From NCBI RefSeq assembly GCF_016545825.1, contig NC_052615.1, forward strand, positions 29,819,088-29,883,087: a stretch of DNA of 64,000 nt. Direction: 5' to 3'. Numbering within the stretch: the first letter of the stretch is position 1; every line of letters starts with the position of its first letter. Below, piece by piece: positions 34,742 through 46,719 of this stretch. Source of the DNA: Eucalyptus grandis. Taxonomy: Eukaryota; Streptophyta; Magnoliopsida; Myrtales; Myrtaceae. The notes under the pieces were generated by a model, which had not been told where the DNA came from, did no database searches, and saw nothing but the letters and a program-made list of their open reading frames with translations. The position numbers and the translations under genes were made by a program.

Positions 34742-37700
34742 ATGGCTCGCTTGATTCTTCCGTACAAAGCTTCGACTTTTGCAAAGACAAATCTGTTCGG
34801 TTGGATCTCCTTATCTCCTGTGATTACTCAAACTCAGACCTTTGATTGACATTCGACTTCTTTTTGGATTAAATACGCCAGTGGAATGATGGGACTAGTT
34901 TGCTCGTCCATATGAATGAGCCTGCACTCGTGTCGGCTCATTATATGCAGGCGCGTGTCTAGTTCCATTTTCGTGGTTCGCCCGATGGAGAATCGTCATC
35001 TTGATTATTCTCAGTTGAATGCTTTATCTCTTTTGCTTCTTATTATCGTTACTCTTTTGTTTTTGCTAAAGGGTTTCGATTTCTTGCTTCTATTCAGGCT
35101 TCTCGTGGTACTTTGCACATCAAGTCGGCAAGAAATATAATCAAGTGTAGGCCTTTCGCTAGCTCAGAGGTACGGATCTTATTTTGCGCTTTTCATAGAG
35201 CAGGATATCTATTTTGAAGCAATTGTGGTATTGAGCTTCACTTGGTAATTGCTTCTCCATAGGTTACGGGCAGGAGGAATTATGGGATTTTAAGTGCTTC
35301 ATTGAGTGTAAGTTGCTGCAACTAAATTTAATCCTTGTTTGGGAATTATACCGGTAGTAGAAACAATACAACCTATAGTTGTCTGGCCATTGGCCGCTGT
35401 AGTCATAGTTGGCATGCAGAATATTATCTAGTTTATTGCCGATTGAACCTGATTTTACCCTAAATGTGTACTCAGAGAACTAAGCAAGCGAGCAGGTTAA
35501 TTTGTTCAGTTGCCACAGAGGCTACACCTAAGCAAGTTGAGGAATCGCAGATGGATGCCCCAAAAGAAATATTTCTGAAGGATTACAAGTTGCCAGATTA
35601 CTATTTTGACACGGTATGAATCGCTTTATCAGCCAAGCGTTGTGAGCTTCTTGGATTTTCTGCTTAAACATGCTAGATTATGTCTCCTTGTAAAACTGTC
35701 ATTCAGGTGGATCTGAAATTTTCACTGGGTGAGGAGAAGACCTATGTCAGTTCTAAGATAAGCATTGTTGCCAGAGTTGAAGGTAGCTTCATGACCTGCT
35801 CTACATGTGTTATGCATAGAAAGTAGAAACTATCTATGAATGCGAGCTTTGTTTTTGTTTTATTATTAATTTATTTTGGGCAAAATATTTGTGAGGCAAT
35901 CTTGCAGTTTTCTATCTGATGACTAACAATGTAAACAAATAGGTTCTTCTGCACCACTGGTTCTGAATGGACAGGATTTGAAGCTAGTTTCTGTCAAGGT
36001 CAATGAGACGGAGCTGAAGGTATTTACATAGCACATTAAGATGTTCCCAAACCATCACTTCGTGCTTGAATTGCAAGCCTGACTTAAATTGTTTTCACTT
36101 TTCATAAGGAAAATGTGAATCTGGTAATGCTTAAGGAAAATATGTCTCTAGTTCTTCCCAGAGGATTGAAGAGCATTATGGGGGTTGTATTGTTTCAGTC
36201 TTTTTAATGCAAAGTATCTGCTTTGTAGGATGGGGATTACCATTTGGATTCACGCCATCTGATTCTTCCATCACCCCCGAGCGGTGTATTCACATTGGAA
36301 ATTGTTACTGAAATCTATCCTCAGAAAAACACATCATTAGAGGTGAAAATTGCCTTGTTGGCTGAATTTTTTCCTGGTATTTCCTCTTTATATTCTCTAA
36401 TGTTTTGTTTATTTTAATATTTATTAGGGCCTCTACCAGTCATCTGGGAACTTCTGCACACAGTGTGAAGCAGAGGGTTTTCGTAAGATCACTTATTATC
36501 AGGTCTGATTAGTTGATTTAGCATGTTCCCTTATTCTTTTATTTGTCGAGTAAATGATTGTGAATTCATTATCTTCATGGATGATTTTTAATATAAACAG
36601 GACCGCCCTGATATTATGGCAAAATATACTTGCCGAATTGAAGCTGAGAAGGATCTCTATCCTGTGTTACTGTCCAATGGAAACCTTATAGAGCAAGGCG
36701 ATCTTGAGGTTGACTTTACTTTTTTGTGCCAGTTGATGAAATTTGAAAGTTTGACCGTCAATGGATCATCAATTACAATTTCATTCTTGCTCTTGGAGCA
36801 GGGTGGCCGTCATTATGCCCTTTGGGAGGACCCCTTCAAGAAACCATGCTACTTGTTTGCATTGGTAGCTGGGAAGTTGGAGAGCAGAGATGACTCATTC
36901 ATTACTCGTTCTGGACGTGAAGTGTCCCTGAGGATTTGGACTCCGTCGCAAGATGTGCCTAAGACGGGACATGCCATGTATTCACTCAAAGCAGCTATGA
37001 AGTGGGATGAGGAAGTATGTTTTCAGTAGCTTTTCTATATTTTCTGTTGCAGTCTCTAGGTTATGTAAGCAGCTGCCATTTATGACTTCACTTGTGATTT
37101 TTTCGTGTGACAGGTTTTTGGTCTCGAGTATGACTTGGATCTCTTTAATATTGTGGCTGTTCCAGATTTTAACATGTATGTGTTACCTTGGTGATGTTTA
37201 AGTTGATGGTGTAATTGTATACTCAATACATCATATTTGTTGATTACTTGGATTATGATTTCGTTTCAACTTTCTGTCAGTGATAGTGCTTTTGTTTTGT
37301 ATTCACAGGGGAGCTATGGAAAACAAGAGTCTGAATGTAATGTTTCTCATCTGTCTCGAGCTTTCATTCTCCCACAATCAATCTTCTCACTTACCAATGT
37401 TTTGGCAATCATATATGGGTTTGTTCTTGCCAGATTTTCAACTCAAAGCTTGTCTTGGCATCTCCAGAGACTGCTACAGATGCTGATTATGCTGCAATTT
37501 TAGGAGTTATTGGCCATGAGGTTGATATATTTTTCTTTGCTGCCAAAGATTAATTAAATTTTGATTTATTTTAGTAATCTGTATGGTGGGTCAATCATGA
37601 CTTGGGTTTTATATTTTGTCTATGGTGCAGTATTTTCACAACTGGACTGGCAACAGGTCTCTCTCTCGCACCCATGCTCGCACGCACATCCCCTCACACC

Positions 37701-40700
37701 CATACCCACAAATAACCCTGCAAATCTTATGCAGTCAGCATGCCACATTATGCTTTGCACTATATAACTTTTACCTCATTTTGTGATGGCATCATTTTTA
37801 TTTTTCTTCGGTGGGTTGTTTGAATTGATTTCAGAGTTACATGTCGCGACTGGTTCCAACTCAGTCTAAAGGAAGGGCTCACTGTTTTCCGTGATCAAGT
37901 ATGATGGGTTATTCGTTACTTCAAAAAGAAAAAAAAAGTTATTATCCTTTTGTTACATGAATTTCAGAATATTTTACGTATGATTGGCAGGAATTCTCCT
38001 CTGACATGGGAAGCCGAACTGTAAAGCGGATTAGTGATGTTTCGAAGCTTCGTATTTATCAGTTTCCACAGGTTTGTCTTCTCATGTTTTCAGAGACCTT
38101 ATGCCTTCCTCACTCATGCTTTTTCGTGGGAAGGATTTCGTGGAATTATCTATGTATTAATCTTGTGGGTTAGCCATGGTTATTCTTGAAATAGAATGAT
38201 AAAGGTTTTCCACTTTGCTGATAATCCGGGCCTGTTTGTTAACTTGCCCAATAGTGAAAATTTATATTATTTTGTTCCTAGAATTAGATTTATAACATAA
38301 TCGAGAAGTAAAAAAGTTGATTTTTTGTTCCCGGGAACAATTTTAGAATCAAGCACCTATTTTCTCTCTTTTCTTGTTCTTATTCCCTCTTTCTTCTTCT
38401 TCAATTGCCGCCACTACTGTTCGCCGCCATCCGCCGCTGGTCGCCGGCGATTGGTCCGGCGAGCTCATTGGAGGCTCGCCAGGCCATGGCGAGGTCTAGC
38501 GAGCTTGTCGGAGGCTCGCCCAGCCATCGGCGAGGTGGGCCTCGTCGGGGGCCTCCCTCAGCCACCGGTGAGGCTCAACCTTGCCTAGATCTAGTGAGGC
38601 TGAGCTCGCCCAGCCACCGGTGGGGCTCGACCTTGCCGGGGCACTGCGAGGTCGACGTCGCTTGGCCAAGGCGAGGTCGACCTCACGGTGGCTTGGCGAG
38701 GTCGACCTCACCGTGGCCCGGCGAGGTTGAGCTCTGCGGCGGCCGGGCGAGTGCCACTCGCCCAGCCACCGGTGGGGCTCGACCTCGCCGGTGCACCACG
38801 AGGTTGAGCCCTGCGGCGGCTGGGCGAGCTCGGCCTTGGCAAATTTGGGCGAGGCCACTCGCCGAGCAAGGCTCGGCCGAGCCTCGCCCGTTGCCGACAA
38901 GGCTCGGGCCGACGAGGCACGGCCTAGCCAAGGGTTGGTGACACTCCGGTGAGATCATTGGCCCTTGTCTAGCTGGTCGCCGGTCATCCTAAGGTCGACG
39001 ACCAGTCACCTTGAAGAAAGGAAAAAAAGAAAAAAAGGAAAAAATAATGAAATTATTTAAAAAATAAAAGAAAATGATTTGAAGTAGAAATTTTGAAGCA
39101 CGATACCAAACGCAATTTTATTCCGGAAATTGAAATTTTAGACAATTACCAAACGGCTTAAAATGTTTATAAATTGTTCTCAAAAACATAATAAAAAATA
39201 ATAATTTATGATCAGAAATTATTCCCGGGAATGGAAGCGTTACCAAACGCGCGCCTTTCTTCTCCAATTGTTTGGTCATATTCTGCTTTCCCTATTCCTT
39301 TCAGGATGCTGGTCCAATGGCTCATCCTGTGCGGCCACATTCTTACATCAAGGTTTGCAGTCAAATATATGCTGTTAATTTAATTTTGTCTTTCAGTGAT
39401 TATTCTCCCGGAATGCTTTATTAACTTTTTCCATATTCTGTTTCTCAGATGGACAACTTTTACACAGGCAAGTGTTTCCTGGGGAGGCAGTACATTTTTT
39501 CCTCTAATATTTCCTTTTCTCCTTGTTTTTGTTCTTTGACATCTCTAACTCTAATTGTTTTGCAATCATTTTGGATTAATACTTGTGGATTCCCCATCTC
39601 ATGACCTGCAGTCACGGTAGGTTTAACATCTTCTTGCTTATTGCACTTCATACTTTGATTCTTTTTGTATGATTTCTAATACTCTTTTTTTTTTTGGGTT
39701 GTTTCTGATGGTCTGTAGGTGTATGAAAAGGTTTGACTCTTTATCTGGACTTAGAAATATTTTTGGTGCATCAAGTAATCATATTTCATGTTCAATAACC
39801 TGGGATTAAACTTTCAGGGAGCTGAAGTTGTGAGGATGTACAAGACCTTGCTGGGTAGTCAAGGTTTCAGGAAGGTAAGGCTGAGTGTTATCATCAGGTT
39901 GTTGGAGAACCTAAAATTGATTCTCAAGCACAGTTATCATCTGTCTCGGTCCTGACAAGACCTCATCCTAAGGTCGATACTTCACTCTATCTTCTGTTTC
40001 AGGGTATGGATCTGTACTTTCAGAGACATGATAGTCAGGCTGTCACCTGTGAAGATTTCTTTGCTGCAATGAGGGATGCAAATGATGCAGAATTCTCCAA
40101 TTTCTTACTATGGTATACTGCATGTTGCCCTGACGTCTGCTAGTTTAATTTCATGTCAATAACTACATATGACTGTATTCTAGGTACTCGCAAGCTGGGA
40201 CCCCCATGGTAAAAGTGACATCGTCCTACGATGCTGAAGCTCATACGTTCTCCTTGAAATTTTGGTATGCATGCAAACAATGAAGCATTAGTCTAATCCT
40301 TTCATCTTTCCAGCTTGGTTAGTGTGTTGCCTCATGACTCTTGTTATGTGTAGCCAAGAGGTACCACCGACTCCAGGGCAGCCAGTTAAAGAGCCAATGT
40401 TCATTCCCGTGTCGGTTGGTCTGCTGGACTCGACTGGGAAGGATTTGCCTTTGTCCTCAGTATATCATGATGGGACATTGCAATCCATAGCAAAAGACGG
40501 TCAGCCAGTCTACTCTACAGTTCTTCGTGTTACCAAGGTTTGTTGATTTCCTCTCATGATCAGATATCCATCACTTTTTTTAACTATTCAGTAGTTCGGA
40601 TTTAACCTCTTTTACGGTTTGACAATGCAAAGCAGAAAGAAGAAGAATTTGTGTTTGCTGATATAAATGAGAGGCCGATCCCATCTCTCTTGCGGGATTT

Positions 40701-42779
40701 CAGTGCTCCTATTCGCCTTGAATCTGATCTCACCGACAGTGACCTCTTTTTCCTCCTTGCACATGATTCGGATGAGTTCAATCGGTTTGTTCTAACGAGC
40801 ACACTTTTTTTTTTCTTTTTCATTTTTCATGTACAGATGTTTTGCCTTACCAACTGATTGAGGCGCCTTAACACTTTTATTCCTGTGTTAGTTGGGAAGC
40901 GGGGCAAGTGCTGGCCAGGAAGCTGATGCTAACCTTGGCTGCTGATTTCCAACAAAACAAACCATTGGTTTTGAACCCCAAGTTCATTCATGGACTCGGA
41001 AGCATCCTCTGTGATTCAAGTCTGGATAAAGTAGGGTCTCATTCTTACTTAGATATGCTGATATAGTGATTCTTTCTCTCTTTTCTTGGCCTCCTCAAGA
41101 GAAGAAGATTACTGCTTAGAAGAACCTTGACATTCTTGGTATGTTCAGGAATTCATTGCGAAGGCAATAACTCTTCCTGGTGAGGGTGAGGTAATGGACA
41201 TGATGGATGTTGCGGATCCTGATGCAGTTCATGCTGTTCGAGTATTCATCAGGAAGCAGATAGCTCAGGAGTTGAAGGGTGACTTAATAAGCACGGTAAA
41301 CATTCTGGTACTTTTATTTTGTACAAGAAAAAGGTGTAATGTGTCTGATGAAATTATTGAGCTTGCTCTTCTCTTTAAACCTCCAGGTTGAAAAGAATAG
41401 GAGCTCAGATGGATATGTGTTTAACCATGACAACATGGCAAGGAGGTCTCTGAAGAACACCGCCCTTGGTATGTGTTTAGCTTTTTAAAGTCAATGTGTT
41501 TCAGATTCTAGCATAAGAAAGCTATAGTTTACTGACCAGTTTGCATCTTTCTTTTTTAAAAATTATAAACCAGCATATCTGGCTTCTCTGGATGATCCAG
41601 AGTGTACCGCGCTTGCTATGCATGAGTACAAAACTGCCGCAAATATGACCGAACAATTTGCAGCTTTGGCGGCAATCGCCCAGAATCCTTCTCAAACTCG
41701 TGAGGAGGTTCTAGCTGACTTCTACAGCAAGTGGCAGCATGACTTCTTGGTAATATCTTCTTATCCATTCTTGAATTCCTTGGTTGAGAATGTGCCTGCG
41801 ACTCTCTTTTTGGGGGAGAGAATGAATGGGCATTGGTTAAATAAGAATTGTGCCTAGATTTATTTATGAGGAAAATACAACTTCAGTGTGTCCTTATGTG
41901 GAAAAACTTTGGTTTTGTTGTAAATTTTATTTTAATTCAGCTGTTTAGTGTGTAATATAGCGTTTAAATGCTTTTCTTTTGTGAAATTTTCATCCATTTT
42001 AGCATGTTTTGGATTCATTTAGTGGGTGACATTTGTAATCTTGAACTGTTGTCGGGTATATTCTTCAATGACATGTTTCAACCTCTTTGTTGAAGGTGGT
42101 GAACAAATGGTTCTCTCTTCAAGCAATGTCTAACATTCCTGGTAATGTTGAGAATGTCCGGAATCTCTTAAACCATCCGGCATTTGATTTGCGTAATCCA
42201 AACAAGGTAAGTGCTCGCTCCAGGGATAGAAGTATGTTCATCCTCAGCTGCAATCTACATGCATGTTGAACTCTTTTGCATTCCTAACCGATCTGCTTTT
42301 CCTGGGGATAAGGTATACTCGCTCGTTGGTGGGTTCTGTGGTTCTCCCGTGAACTTCCATGCAAAGGATGGGTCGGGCTACAAGTTCTTGGGAGAAGTTG
42401 TGGTACAACTAGACAAGATAAATCCTCAGGTTGGTTTGAAAGCCGTGTTTCATGTGATGGTATGGTAAGATACGTCTGCAGCGTAGGTAACTTTTGTTCT
42501 TATCAGCATATTCTCTTGATAAATTTCAGGTTGCCTCCCGAATGGTCTCTGCTTTCTCAAGATGGAGACGCTATGATGAGACGAGGCAGAACCTTGCTAA
42601 GGTAAGGAGTTCCGGTCATGGATGCTGTTTTCTGTACCCTCTTTTTCTTCACTTGCCAATTTCATTCACTGATGCCATTTTCCATGCCTCTTTTACAGGC
42701 GCAGTTAGAGATGATCATGTCTACCAATGGACTGTCCGAGAATGTTTTTGAGATCGCCTCGAAAAGCTTGGCGGCTTGA
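34742..42779 (+). CDS. MPA1: PepN-type M1 zinc aminopeptidase, 33 coding exons, probable organelle-targeted
   Basis: Coding exons: 34742-34819, 35098-35169, 35263-35307, 35476-35613, 35707-35782, 35943-36019, 36229-36342, 36428-36502, 36601-36708, 36802-37014, 37114-37175, 37309-37336, 37434-37520, 37631-37656, 37835-37898, 37991-38071, 39305-39352, 39449-39467, 39612-39616, 39719-39730, 39818-39874, 40003-40112, 40184-40264, 40354-40537, 40636-40784, 40892-41030, 41149-41295, 41387-41468, 41574-41749, 42096-42206, 42313-42429, 42530-42601, 42699-42779. They join in phase to 977 residues. GAMEN is at 354-358, HEYFH at 390-394 and the third zinc ligand E413 exactly 18 residues on. Residues 1-90 ([11 protein letters not shown]..., basic and Ser-rich) look like a transit peptide before MDAPKEIF at 91. 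The bacterial-PepN-like C-terminal domains are complete. It removes N-terminal residues from peptides. As I recall, the Arabidopsis counterpart At1g63770 is MPA1, reported to be needed for meiosis. The HE|YFH motif and the Met of GAMEN are split by introns. Confidence 0.94.
38228..39255. mobile_element. Probable non-autonomous DNA transposon with GC-rich core, in intron 16 of the M1 gene
   Basis: This 1233-bp intron (38072-39304) holds a GC-rich block (38400-39000) of GGCGAGG/CTCGCC text, flanked by AT-rich sequence. The ends look inverted: GGGCCTGTTTGTTAAC on the left against the complement of GTTACCAAACGCGCGCC on the right, plus TTCCCGGGAA(C/T)AATTT on both sides inside. No clean target duplication was found, so the borders are approximate. 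The core resembles that of the element at 23.5-24.4 kb (both contain GTTCGCCGCC(C)ATC-like starts). Long ORFs in it are GC artefacts. Confidence 0.6.
39468..39611 (+). other. GC-AG intron of the M1 gene
   Basis: Exon 18 ends ACACAG and the intron starts GCAAGT, with no GT donor nearby that keeps the frame. The consensus around it (CAG|GCAAGT) is the usual strong context of GC-AG introns. The acceptor is CTGCAG at 39606-39611. Confidence 0.85.
39612..39616 (+). other. 5-nt microexon (TCACG) of the M1 gene
   Basis: Between acceptor CTGCAG and donor GTAGGT. Joined to exon 18 (...TACACAG) and exon 20 (GTGTATGAAAAG), it restores MDNFYTVTVYEKGAE, the uninterrupted family sequence. Skipping it would shift the frame. 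Confidence 0.86.
39719..39730 (+). other. 12-nt microexon (VYEK) of the M1 gene
   Basis: Bounded by TCTGTAG and GTTTGA and exactly four codons long. It sits right after the 5-nt exon, making three consecutive very short exons (19, 5 and 12 nt). Confidence 0.88.
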
Positions 42780-44960
42780 ACGTCACCTCTACTTGGTGTT
42801 TGTGCGGTTGTTCCTATGGTGGTGAGTTGCAAGTCATCAATATATGTGGAATGTCTTTGAGAAAGAACCATCATAATAAGTGCTTAATCTCCTTGCCCCG
42901 AAACAACTGTGGCACGCCATATTTGCTGTGGAAATTATGTATGTGGGTGATGTGTTAAGAAGGGAAAGTTTCAAAGACTCTGGCTGGGTTTATATTTTTT
43001 ACATATTCCATTTGCACTTTTAGAGGAGCAGCGAAGTGTGAAACACTCAAATATCACTGTGCATTGCTGAATAATTCTGAACTTGGTCAGCAAGAGCATG
43101 CTTCATCACAGAAAACTAATGATCCTGAAAGGACTTAGCTCCGTAGGTAATACAGGACTTTCTTCTAGTGTGCCTAGAGATCCGAAGACACAGAAATAAG
43201 AAGACATTTTGCTTCAGAAAAGCTCTCCCGAGCTTAAAAAAATTATTGTCAATGATAGACAACAATTCTATAATGGATTGTTCATCGATCAACTCAAGCT
43301 TGAGACATTGATATTCCCCGTCTAATTAATCATTTTACCATTTGATGAACCCGCGAGTGTTCGAACTTATCCAAACGAAAGTCATATTTTCTGGATATAT
43401 CCTTCCAAATTTTCTTGCACAAAACGAGTGTTACAGATGTTTGGTGTATTCTTGAAAACATGAATACAATGAAAATAAGTTTCTTTTGTGCTCTGCATTC
43501 ACAGGAAGTTCTTCCTCTAACATTGCCCAGAACGGGTACTTCTGCAAATTCGTGAGAGGTTAAGGATTCGAAAATCTACGGAGGCAATGAGTCTCATTCT
43601 TTTGAAAGAAAGCTTAAGGATTTGAACTCGAAACCTCAAAAGTAAAAATAAGAAAAAAGCGATTCAAGAAAATCACTAAACCTTCTGTCTTTTTTTGAAA
43701 ACAAGAAGATACGAAATTCATCTGAATAGATGCATTCTACTATGAGCTTGGATCGTATCATAATCACTCATATCTTAACCGGCAAGCACTCTAGGTATTT
43801 ACTACTTCCAAATAGGAACTCTTCCCTTAATGGCACGCATTTAATGTTTGCTATTTGCATTTCTGTGCAAGTCATATTGATCCCTCTCCTTGCATCAAAT
43901 ACAGAATCCTCCAAATAAGCTGGGTTTTCCCTCAAGCCCTTAACCTTTGATACACTTCTTGAAAAGTTCAAACCAATAAAGTTTTCATGCCGAAAAGGGA
44001 AAGAAAAAACTTGTTCTTGAGGAAAAGAAGGGGCTAAGGAGTAACCACAGTTGTTGTAAATGGTGGATAATGGCTCTGCCACTCGTCTCCCAACCCTCTG
44101 ACTTGCCGTACGGGGAAACAAGTGAAGTATATGGAAACCCTGCATTTAAGTGACGGAGGGCACATTGATCTTTTCCCCGTTTTGGAGATGGAATGCGGGA
44201 AGATAAATTGGACGAGAAAGAGAGCCAGAGTTGGTGTGCAAAACTGGAGCTGAAGGTTGTGAAGAAGAAGATACCCTGCAAGAAGTTTTTTTCTTGTGAG
44301 TAAGATGAAGGTGGCTACATGGTGAGAAGCATTCTCCAACTGCTGGAATTAATGAAATATTCTTGGCTAATTTCGTTTGTTTTTCTTTGATTTGTGATAT
44401 TTGTATGCTGTTGCTCTTAGTTCTTTCGATCGTTCTTGTTCATGAGAAAAATTCTTTTGATCGTTCTTGCTCATGAGAAAATTTCCACATCTTATTTCTT
44501 TGCAAAGTAAAATGATCGTCGGGTCTTCAATTCCCTGCAATTAATGTTGATAGTGGCAAAGGCGGAGTTCTAATTTTTATCGATTCATACTCATCAAACT
44601 CCTGGTTTATTTTGTTGAAATGAAAATAGTGAAATCCTTATATGGGCATAGGTTAGTTCTTACACCTATATATCATGTTACTTGAAATTGGTGATGCCAA
44701 AAGTTTAATTACTTCTGCAACGATCCTGGCTGGTTCAATTTTGCTGTCTTAATATTCTGGTAGTGTTGCTTGGTTTGTCAGCCTACTGTGAAAGTGATAA
44801 GCTAAGATTGTGTTATGTCGTGAGCATTTCGGTCGAGATTGATTAGTTGTTCTGCCGTGAGTATGTGATGTCCGAGATGGTTTTAAAGAGTATCCGTTCT
44901 ATGCTCTTGATCTGATTCTTAATTTTATTGTGGCTTCAACCCATGTTTGATAATTGATTC
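42780..44960. other. 3' UTR of the M1 gene, then intergenic sequence
   Basis: The first 250-300 bases are probably 3' UTR. Beyond that no gene is supported. The minus-strand open frames at 43.77-44.34 kb overlap in three frames and show no domain. A short direct duplication (TTTTGATCGTTCTTG(T/C)TCATGAGAAAA-like) lies at about 44420-44490. Confidence 0.5.
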
Positions 44961-44980
44961 GTTGCGGTGTCTGATAATGC

Positions 44981-45197
44981 ATGCTTTCTCAAATCTCAAG
45001 AAGAACAACTTCAGGGTGGACGAGAAATCACATAGTCGTAAGCTGCATAAGAGCAAATTCTAGCCAGGATGGCCCTGAATGTGATGTCCCCGGGATTCGA
45101 AATCGGATGCAACCTAAAATTTCAGCAGAGATGGGAGTTCAGGAATGGCGAAGACAACTCGTCAAGTGACGACAAGTCCAATTCGAGCCACCATCAG
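44981..45197 (+). pseudogene. Frame-shifting 5' part of the basic-protein gene (possibly spliced)
   Basis: Protein-like text changes frame here: KKNNFRVDEKSHSRKLHKSK, then SSQDGPECDVPGIRNRMQPK, then NGEDNSSSDDKSNSSHHQ, then into the long frame at VSEKNELVH. Each piece is polar and serine-rich like the downstream protein. Donors such as AGTC|GTAAGC (about 45037) exist, but no splice pattern joins all pieces. Either frameshifts (real or sequencing) or an unresolved exon structure explains it. Confidence 0.4.
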
Positions 45198-46716
45198 TGT
45201 CAGAGAAGAATGAACTGGTCCATGATCAGATCTCTCTAGGAGACAATGAGTCCAGCTATTCTAGGAGGCCTCAGGAGAAAGAACAAGCGGCATGCCCTGA
45301 TGGAACAGATCAGGCTGGTGAGAAAACCAAGAAGGTGAAAACTAGGAGTAAGAAGGATAACTCAGTAAAGGAAACAAAGAAGAGGCAAGCCAGCACCGGA
45401 GCCGGTACTAAGAAGCGAAAAGGAATTGCTTATGATCCTTCCATTATGAAAGAGCTTGGAGTTTTCACGAAGTCTGTAGTGCAGGAGCTCGAAGATGAAA
45501 GGATAAAAATGGTTGCGTGGATGAGGGAGGAAATCGACAAGATGGTGTCTGGAGACGCTTCAGCGCCCGTGTTGAGGAAAGACGGCACTTGCAGTGGAGA
45601 CAAGACCGAACCAGCACTGCGCCATGAACATGTGGAGAACGATCAGGCCCGGCATGGGAAGAGCTCTGCAAAGGGTGTCGTCCTGGCTCTTCAAAGTGAA
45701 AGGCTTAAGAGTCGGACGAACCGAGGACGAAACAAAAGAGAGGAATTGCAATTGCAGCATCAGAACAGCATTGAGGAGAACGTGAAGATGAGGGATCGGA
45801 CTCGTGCCAACGATGATGCCAGAGCACAGAAGCTGAAGCCAGGCAAGAAAAGGCAAAGCAAGGGCAGGGATTCCGCGCAACCAGCCAAAAGGAAAAAGGC
45901 GTCGGATCCCACTACTTGTCCTAGGCCCGCTGAAAATCACGTAAGCAATGGTCACGGTTCGAAATCGATGACAAACGACAGAGAAGTCCCAGAAACTAAT
46001 GAACCGTTACAATCTACCGATCCCTTGAAGAGCAATCTCCAACTCCTGCCGACCAAGCTTGACCTGAGCAAGGGTGCTCTGGATTGGAACATTGGGTTCC
46101 TGGAAAGACCCTTAGCAAGCAAAATCACATCCGACTCAAGCAATCGCCAGGTGACTCCAAACAATCAAGCTAATTGCAGGATGTTCGAGAAGGAGAACGG
46201 GCAAAACTCAGGTTTCCTTTCGCAGATCAGCAGCTTGTCCGATCACTCGAATCCTACAGGTTCCCCGAAATGCTCAATGTTCCCTACCATCTCGAAAGCC
46301 GATGCTTTGAGCGAAAACTGCCTGCACAGGATCAATCCTGTCCAGTCGAGATTCTCTCAAAGAGAGACTCTGAATCCAGCAGGAAGGCTCGGGAGCCTCG
46401 CTCAGGCATGTCCTAGAAAAGAAGGCTCTTTGAACCGCGGCGGTGCCTCGGAACCAACCGCACAGGCCAGGCTTCCCACGACACTCTATCAGGGCATGGA
46501 CGCAAGCTTCAGCAACGACCAGCCTTCGAGTTTGGAGAACTTGCTCCGAGCGAACGAGAGCACGCTAGGACTGAGACTGAGCGGCGGAGCAATGTGGAAC
46601 AACAGGCACAGTCTTTCAGACTACCACGTTCCTAACAGCTTCCTCAGCCTCATGCGTCCTAGCTTCGACGGTCGGCTCGCCACATTTCAGAGCCCAGATC
46701 CTAAAAAAGGTTGTTG
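45198..46716 (+). CDS. Basic, lysine-rich, probably nuclear protein of unknown function (5' end unresolved)
   Basis: About 505 codons are open to the TGA that ends ...SPDPKKGC. The frame has no ATG near its start (the first codon read is GTG), so an upstream exon or a broken start is needed; an internal Met lies at about codon 84. The N-terminal third has many Lys/Arg clusters (KKVKTRSKKDNSVKETKKRQ, TKKRKG) of nuclear-localisation type and a short helical, acidic segment (VVQELEDERIKMVAWMREEIDKMV). The middle holds further basic patches (GKKRQSKGRD, KRKKASD); the C-terminal half is Ser/Asn-rich and disordered, ending near LLRANESTLGLRLSGG. No family is recognised. Confidence 0.6.
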
Positions 46717-46719
46717 ATT

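Noticed and set aside
38325..38958. ORFs of up to 178 codons in intron 16 of the M1 gene
   Set aside because: Same GC artefact on both strands, inside an intron flanked by well supported exons.
43768..44339. Minus-strand frames of 98-125 codons downstream of the M1 gene
   Set aside because: Three overlapping frames with equal length and no domain suggest chance.
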